Assembly (NCBI GenBank): GCA_003509545.1
Contig: DOLC01000087.1
Location: 1-17,882 of the forward strand
Length of the DNA: 17,882 bases
Origin: Peptococcaceae bacterium
GTDB lineage: Bacteria; Bacillota; DSM-521; Neomoorellales; Neomoorellaceae
Reading direction: 5' to 3'
Position 1 is the stretch's first letter. Every line of letters starts with the position of its first letter. Position numbers and translations under genes: made by a program. Shown here piece after piece: positions 13,486-17,882 of the stretch. Below the pieces are notes generated by a model. The model was not told the origin of the DNA. It searched no databases and saw only the letters and a program-made list of their open reading frames with translations.

Positions 13486-14433
13486 TCAGATCACCTTCAG
13501 GCAAAAATCACGGCACGCCGGTGCGCAGTAGCCGCACAACAGGCACTTATTCCGGTCTACCGCCACCCGCCCCCCGTCCACCCGCAGGGCGCCTTGTGGG
13601 CAGTAGCCGGTACAGCGGCCGCAGCCGGTACACCACCCTTCAATGTGGAGCCGACGCTCCTTGCGGCGTGTCGCCTGTAATACATCATCCGGCGGCTCTT
13701 CCCCCCGGCACCAGGCCGCATTCACCAGTACCTCGGCCTCCGACTGCACGCCCACGGCCACCGAATGTATGAAGGGGAGCTGATAAACAAAGTCCAGGGC
13801 CTCCCGGGCCTTTTTAATCAGGTGCCCGCCCCCCAGGGCCTTCATGGCATAGATGCCCTTGCCCGCCCGGGCCGCCCCTTCCACCGCCTCCAGCATATCC
13901 TGAAGGGAACCGTCCAGAATTCCGATACCTTCGACGTTGAGGAGGGGGTGGATTACATCGATTTCACGCAGTCCGGCCGCCGCCCTGACCGCTGTGACGG
14001 CATGGGTGGAAAGGCCTACCGCCCGGACCCATCCCCGGGCCTTGGCCTCTAATAGGTACTCGAGGGCCTCCCGGTGCCCGGCAAGGGTAAGGGCTGACTC
14101 CTGTTCGTGTAAGAGGAAGACCTCGATGACCTCGCGGTCCAATTCCCGGCGGGCCCGTTCCAGGCTCGCCGCCATTCCCTCCCGGGTGTAAGCATAGGAT
14201 TTGCTGGCTATTACCACCGGCCCCGTCCAACCGCGCAGGGCGGCCTTAATATAGGAATAAGTACCGTAACTCTCGGCCGTGTCTATAAAGTTGATCCCCT
14301 GCTCCAGGGCCGTTTTGATTACCGCCGCCCCCGAGGCCACATCCAACCCCGCCTGGAGGGGGCCCAAGGGCAGGGTTCCCAAGCACAGGCGCGAGACCTC
14401 CAGGCCCGTCCTTCCCAGCTCGACATAGCGCAA
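13486..14433 (-). CDS. Aldo/keto reductase with C-terminal 2x[4Fe-4S] ferredoxin domain
   Basis: The 315-aa protein begins with an aldo/keto reductase barrel (about residues 1-245) with the catalytic tetrad D51, Y56, K78 and H109. Two ferredoxin motifs follow at the C-terminus: C268/C271/C274/C278 and C297/C300/C303/C307, plus a nearby C311. Such fusions occur in strict anaerobes and suggest electron flow between NAD(P)H-type chemistry and a ferredoxin-like carrier; the substrate is unknown. The start is TTG at 14433 with AGGGGAA upstream (7-nt spacer); the ATG 7 nt earlier is in another frame. The gene is inserted in the otherwise conserved ireB-ruvX interval, 12 nt after a small unknown gene. 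Confidence 0.9.
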   Translation of the reverse strand: MRYVELGRTGLEVSRLCLGTLPLGPLQAGLDVASGAAVIKTALEQGINFIDTAESYGTYSYIKAALRGWTGPVVIASKSYAYTREGMAASLERARRELDREVIEVFLLHEQESALTLAGHREALEYLLEAKARGWVRAVGLSTHAVTAVRAAAGLREIDVIHPLLNVEGIGILDGSLQDMLEAVEGAARAGKGIYAMKALGGGHLIKKAREALDFVYQLPFIHSVAVGVQSEAEVLVNAAWCRGEEPPDDVLQATRRKERRLHIEGWCTGCGRCTGYCPQGALRVDGGRVAVDRNKCLLCGYCAPACRDFCLKVI

Positions 14434-14445
14434 AGCGCATTTCCC

Positions 14446-14760
14446 CTACTTGCCCACGGCTCCCTCCGTCAACTCGGCCAATTTCTTCTCCCAGTAGAGT
14501 AAGCGCTCTTCTGCCCGGGAGAGCAGCCTTTCGTCCTCCGCGGTGAAATAACCAACTTCCGCCCTGGTGCGGGCCTCCTCTAAATGGGCCCGTAGGGCGT
14601 CCAATCCCCGCCGGTACAGCTCCAGGGCATAACCGGCCCGTTCCCGTTCATGCCCCCATGGGGAGCTTTGCCAATCGCGGATGGCCGCTTTGAGGAGGTC
14701 GAAGAACTTTTCCCCCTCCGCATACAAATTCACCGTGAGCTCCACGTCGGAGAGAGCCAA
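14446..14760 (-). CDS. Small helical protein of unknown function
   Basis: I do not recognise this 104-aa protein. It is charged and rich in Leu, Glu, Ala and Arg, with heptad-like spacing over about residues 45-100, so it is probably helical or coiled-coil and soluble. There is no Cys and no membrane segment. The start is TTG at 14760, well supported by AAAGGAGG with a 9-nt spacer. It begins 4 nt after the ireB stop and ends 12 nt before the aldo/keto reductase gene, so it is firmly inside the operon. The tight packing and strong SD argue that it is a real gene. Confidence 0.8.
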   Translation of the reverse strand: MALSDVELTVNLYAEGEKFFDLLKAAIRDWQSSPWGHERERAGYALELYRRGLDALRAHLEEARTRAEVGYFTAEDERLLSRAEERLLYWEKKLAELTEGAVGK

Positions 14761-14764
14761 GGGG

Positions 14765-15010
14765 CTATTCCTCCTTTAAATAATTGTTGAGCAATTCCTC
14801 CAGAATTTCATCCCGCTCCACCCGGCGGATCAAGTTCCGCGCGCCCCTGTGGCTGGTGATGTAGGCGGGGTCGCCGGACAAAAGATAGCCCACCAGCTGA
14901 TTAATGGGATTATATCCCCTTTCCTCAAGGGCCGCCTTTACTTCCCTCAATACATCCCTCACTCTTATTTTTTCCTCTTTTTCCATTTTAAACATCATGG
15001 TTTCTTGCAT
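14765..15010 (-). CDS. ireB: IreB family (DUF965/YrzL) regulatory phosphoprotein
   Basis: This 81-aa protein matches the IreB family well, with VRDVLREVKAALEERGYNPI, NQLVGYLLSGDPAYITSH and a basic GARNLIRR stretch. In enterococci IreB is a substrate of the PASTA kinase IreK and affects cell-wall stress resistance. The N-terminal MQET has a Thr where phosphorylation is known in the family, though conservation of the site is not shown here. The start is ATG 15010, with AAAGGAG 8 nt upstream. A longer frame to 15058 would run into alaS. It starts 1 nt after the alaS stop, as in the conserved Firmicutes alaS-ireB-ruvX order. Confidence 0.94.
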   Translation of the reverse strand: MQETMMFKMEKEEKIRVRDVLREVKAALEERGYNPINQLVGYLLSGDPAYITSHRGARNLIRRVERDEILEELLNNYLKEE

Positions 15011-15011
15011 G

Positions 15012-17693
15012 TTACTTGCTCCTTTCGGATCCGGCCGAGGCCACTTGCCGGGCCACAACCCGCAGGCTGTAACCCAGGGCTTCTTCCAATTTGCTCGGAT
15101 CCTTTCCTCCTGCCTGGGCCATATCGGGCCGGCCGCCTCCGCCGCCGGCCGCGACCCGGGCCACTTCCCTCAACAAATTACCGGCATGAACGCCTCTGGC
15201 CACCACATCCTTGCTGGCCATGGCCACGAAGTTCACCCGGCCGTCGGTAGCCGAGCCTAAGATTACAACCCCCGATCCCATCTTCGCCCGCACAAGATCG
15301 GCCATTTCCCTTAAGGCTTCGGCGTCCGCGACCTGCACCCGGGCGGGTAACACGCGTACGCCGTTTACCTCTTTAACCTCAGACAGCAACCTGTCCGCCT
15401 CATAGGAGGCCAAACGGCTGCGCATGGACGCCAATTCCCTTTCCAGATCCTTTACCTGGGATAGCAGAGTCTCTACCCGCCGGGAAACGTTAGTCACGGG
15501 AGCTTTCAAAAGGGCGGCCGCCCTCTCCAGCTCCGCCCGCTCGGCGGCCAGGACATCCAAGGCAGCCGAACCGGTGACCGCCTCCACCCGCCTTAGGCCC
15601 GACCCGATACCGCTTTCTCCCGTCAGGCGGAAAATACCTACCTCGGCCGTGTTGCCTACGTGGGTACCGCCGCACAGCTCCAGGCTATAGTCCCCGATCT
15701 TCACTACCCGTACCCGTTCGCCGTACTTCTCACCGAACAGGGCGATGGCTCCCATGGCCCTGGCTTCCCGGAGGGAGGTCTCCAGGGTATCCACCGCCAG
15801 GTTGGCCAGGATTTTCTCGTTGACCCTGGCCTCCACCGCCTTCAATTCTTCCTCCGAAAGGGGGGCAAAATGGGTAAAATCGAAACGCAGGCGGTCGGGC
15901 GCCACCAGGGAACCGGCCTGATTGGCGTGCTCGCCCAAAACTTCCTTGAGGGCCCGATGCAACAGGTGGGTGGCCGTATGATTGCGGGCCGTAGCCCTTC
16001 TTCTCTCCCCGTCCACTGTTATGCGCACCCGGGCTCCGGGCCGCAGGGTGCCCGAGGTAATCTCCAGTTCATGTAAAATTATTCCGGCCGGCAGGCGGCG
16101 AGTATCGAAAATCGTTGCGTGTCCACCGCCCCAGGACACCTCGCCCCGGTCGCTGACCTGGCCGCCCCCTTCGGGGTAGCACGGGGTGCGGTCGAAAACC
16201 GCCCACCCCTTTTCCCCGACCCGAAGGGCCTGGACCCGCTCACCTTCACGCAGAAGGGCTAGGACGAGCCCTTCCTCTTCCAGGGAGGTATAACCGGTGA
16301 AAAGGGTGGGCTGGACATCCCCCAACCTGCTGCCCAGGGTTATTTCCAGCTCGTAGCCCTTATCCTCTTCCCGGGCCGCCCGCGCCCGCTCCCTCTGGGC
16401 TTCCATGGCCTTGGCAAAACCCTCGCGGTCCACGGTGAAGCCCCTCTCTCCTGCTATCTCTTCCGTAAGGTCCAGGGGAAATCCGTAGGTATCATAAAGA
16501 ACAAAGGCTTCCTGACCGCTGATCTCCCGGCGGCCCTCCTTCTCGGCGCCGGCCAAAATCCTTCCCAGAACCCTGAGCCCCTCATGGAGGGTAGCGTGAA
16601 AGCGCTCCTCTTCCTGACGGATTATGGCCGTCACATCCCCTTCCCGCGCCGCCAATTCCGGGTAGGCCTCGCCCATGATGTCTACCACTACAGGAACCAG
16701 CCGGTAAAGGAAGGGCTCTTCCAAGCCGAGGGCCATGCCGAACCGGGAAGCCCGGCGCAAGATCCGCCGCAACACGTAGCTTCGGCCCTCGTTCCCCGGC
16801 AGGACGCCGTCGGCGATGATAAAGGTACAGGACCGCGCATGGTCCGCAATCACCCTGAAGGGGAAGCCCTCTTCTCCGCGGCTGTAACTGCGGCCGCTCA
16901 GTTTTTCCACCGCGCTGATCAGGGGGCGTATCAGATCGGTGTCGAAATTGCTCTCCACCCCCTGCAGGACCGAGGCTATCCGCTCCAGGCCCATGCCGGT
17001 ATCGATACTGGGCCGCGGCAGCGGGGTGAGATTTCCCGCAACGTCCCGGTTATACTGCATAAAAACAAGGTTCCAGATTTCCAGCCACCGGTCGCAATCA
17101 CAAACCCCTAGGGCACAACCCTCCGATCCGCAGGAGTGTTCCGGACCTCGGTCGTAGATTATCTCACTGCAGGGACCGCATGGACCGGTATCTCCCATGC
17201 TCCAGAAATTGTCCTTTTCCCCCATCCGTACGATGCGCTGGGGCGGGAGCCCGGCCACCTCCTGCCACAACCTGAAGGCCTCCTCGTCCTCGTGATAGAC
17301 GGTGGCCCAGAGGCGCTCTCGAGAAAGCTCCAGAACCCGGGTAAGGAATTCCCAGGCAAACTCAATGGCTTCTTTCTTAAAGTAATCCCCAAAGGAAAAA
17401 TTGCCCAGCATCTCGAAAAAGGTATGGTGGCGTGCCGTGCGGCCAACGGTATCCAGGTCGTTATGTTTTCCTCCCGCTCGCACGCACTTCTGGGCAGTGG
17501 TAGCTCGCTTATAGGGACGACGGTCCAGGCCTAAAAAGACATCTTTGAATTGAACCATACCGGCGTTGGTGAAAAGGAGAGTCGGATCGTTGTGGGGTAC
17601 CAGCGGTGAACTGGGAACAACGGTATGGCCCTTGGAGGCGAAGAACCTGAGGAAATTCTCCCGCACCTCGTTCCCGGTCAAAACAGGCCTCAA
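15012..17693 (-). CDS. alaS: Alanyl-tRNA synthetase
   Basis: This 893-aa class II synthetase charges tRNA-Ala and proofreads Ser/Gly. The N-terminal catalytic domain starts with TGNEVRENFLRFFASKGH and includes PTLLFTNAGMVQFKDVF. The editing domain has HTATHLLH and the ELCGGTHV motif, giving the metal-binding His and Cys residues. The C-terminal DHHA1 domain has the glycine-rich GGGGGRPDMAQAGG. Length is normal. The start is TTG at 17693, but GAGGAG abuts it with no spacer. TTG at 17681 (residue 5), 6 nt after GAGG, is an alternative. No ATG is available. It heads the operon behind a strong promoter and a short hairpin leader. No T-box is present, although Firmicutes alaS genes often have one. 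Confidence 0.97.
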   Translation of the reverse strand: MRPVLTGNEVRENFLRFFASKGHTVVPSSPLVPHNDPTLLFTNAGMVQFKDVFLGLDRRPYKRATTAQKCVRAGGKHNDLDTVGRTARHHTFFEMLGNFSFGDYFKKEAIEFAWEFLTRVLELSRERLWATVYHEDEEAFRLWQEVAGLPPQRIVRMGEKDNFWSMGDTGPCGPCSEIIYDRGPEHSCGSEGCALGVCDCDRWLEIWNLVFMQYNRDVAGNLTPLPRPSIDTGMGLERIASVLQGVESNFDTDLIRPLISAVEKLSGRSYSRGEEGFPFRVIADHARSCTFIIADGVLPGNEGRSYVLRRILRRASRFGMALGLEEPFLYRLVPVVVDIMGEAYPELAAREGDVTAIIRQEEERFHATLHEGLRVLGRILAGAEKEGRREISGQEAFVLYDTYGFPLDLTEEIAGERGFTVDREGFAKAMEAQRERARAAREEDKGYELEITLGSRLGDVQPTLFTGYTSLEEEGLVLALLREGERVQALRVGEKGWAVFDRTPCYPEGGGQVSDRGEVSWGGGHATIFDTRRLPAGIILHELEITSGTLRPGARVRITVDGERRRATARNHTATHLLHRALKEVLGEHANQAGSLVAPDRLRFDFTHFAPLSEEELKAVEARVNEKILANLAVDTLETSLREARAMGAIALFGEKYGERVRVVKIGDYSLELCGGTHVGNTAEVGIFRLTGESGIGSGLRRVEAVTGSAALDVLAAERAELERAAALLKAPVTNVSRRVETLLSQVKDLERELASMRSRLASYEADRLLSEVKEVNGVRVLPARVQVADAEALREMADLVRAKMGSGVVILGSATDGRVNFVAMASKDVVARGVHAGNLLREVARVAAGGGGGRPDMAQAGGKDPSKLEEALGYSLRVVARQVASAGSERSK

Positions 17694-17743
17694 CTCCTCG
17701 TCAAAACTAAACCTCGTCGCCGTAGCAGCCGGTGACGAGGTTT
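17694..17743 (-). promoter_or_regulatory. alaS leader hairpin with alternative pairing to the ribosome-binding site
   Basis: The minus-strand leader has a perfect 10-bp stem (AAACCTCGTC, 17734-17743, with GACGAGGTTT, 17709-17718), a 15-nt loop, then AGTTTT. GACGAGG recurs at 17696-17702 as part of the SD site. The left arm could therefore pair either with the hairpin arm or with the SD. The hairpin plus T-rich tail could also act as a weak terminator. Confidence 0.55.
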
Positions 17744-17761
17744 CCGACTCAATTTGCCTTC

Positions 17762-17791
17762 ATTATACCTTGACTTACATATCCTTGTCAA
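17762..17791 (-). promoter_or_regulatory. Consensus sigma-A promoter of the alaS operon
   Basis: On the minus strand TTGACA (17786-17791), an 18-nt spacer and TATAAT (17762-17767) both match the consensus perfectly. The predicted start is near 17755, giving a leader of about 62 nt. Confidence 0.92.
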
Positions 17792-17810
17792 TAATTAGCA
17801 CTGCTGACGT

Positions 17811-17882
17811 ATCCCCACTTTTGATCCCGGCCTGCTTGGCTTTCGCTCGCTTATGGTTTCCTTCGCGGGCAGGACTTTTGCT
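17811..17882. repeat. Second copy of the 10.9-kb terminal repeat, cut by the window edge
   Basis: This stretch aligns with 10904-10974 almost base for base: ATCCCCA, TTTTGATCCCGGCCTGCTTGGCTT, CGCTCGCT, then CGCGGGCAGGACTTTTGCT. The differences are two substitutions, a wholly different 7-base centre and one inserted base. It begins 19 nt upstream of the alaS -35 box. The right end of this copy, if present, is outside the window. Confidence 0.8.

Noticed and set aside
12949..13680. 243-codon plus-strand frame
   Set aside because: It runs antisense across DUF1292, ruvX and the aldo/keto reductase, all of which have strong family motifs and SD sites on the other strand.
1..17882. CRISPR array, tRNA or rRNA genes
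   Set aside because: No regularly spaced repeats and no tRNA or rRNA signatures were seen on either strand.

Overview
This is a GC-rich window from a Gram-positive anaerobe. The gene set suggests a thermophilic clostridial lineage of the Moorella/Thermanaeromonas type. Three things support this: the alaS-ireB-ruvX-DUF1292-mltG block typical of Firmicutes, a dissimilatory sulfite reductase (dsr) cluster of the short Gram-positive form (DsrMK present; DsrJOP and DsrD not seen), and an oxygen-sensitive [4Fe-4S] aldo/keto reductase. The placement rests on gene content and order, not on a database match. Every recognised gene lies on the minus strand, so transcription runs from high to low coordinates.

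Right part (about 17.8 to 12.7 kb). A near-perfect sigma-A promoter drives alaS, ireB, an unrecognised small gene, an aldo/keto reductase with two C-terminal [4Fe-4S] motifs, ruvX and a DUF1292 gene, ending at a clear intrinsic terminator. The alaS leader carries a 10-bp hairpin whose left arm could instead pair with the ribosome-binding site. A VanW-family cell-wall protein and the glycan-strand terminase mltG follow. Between them lies a 254-bp element with terminal inverted repeats and no credible coding capacity. A second copy of its terminal sequence sits just upstream of the alaS promoter and runs to the window edge.

Middle part (9.7 to 6.8 kb). A long intergenic region with a possible structured leader precedes a YeiH-type putative sulfate/sulfur-oxyanion exporter. 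After its terminator comes a membrane-anchored secreted protein of unknown function.

Left part (6.6 to 0.1 kb). This is the sulfite-reduction cluster: 2x[4Fe-4S] ferredoxin, dsrA, dsrB, dsrM, dsrK and a canonical two-cysteine dsrC, then a strong terminator. Behind the terminator is a tight two-gene unit: a shortened DsrC paralogue with only the terminal cysteine, and an orphan DsrA-like sirohaem protein without a DsrB partner. In the expected scheme, electrons pass from menaquinol and/or ferredoxin through DsrMK and DsrC to DsrAB, which reduces sulfite. The YeiH-like transporter may handle an inorganic sulfur anion. The role of the DsrC-like/DsrA-like pair is unknown, and it is the most unusual protein-level feature here.

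Seven of the 17 annotated genes that were given a start begin, or probably begin, with TTG preceded by a Shine-Dalgarno (SD) sequence. Several starts therefore differ from a first-ATG reading.
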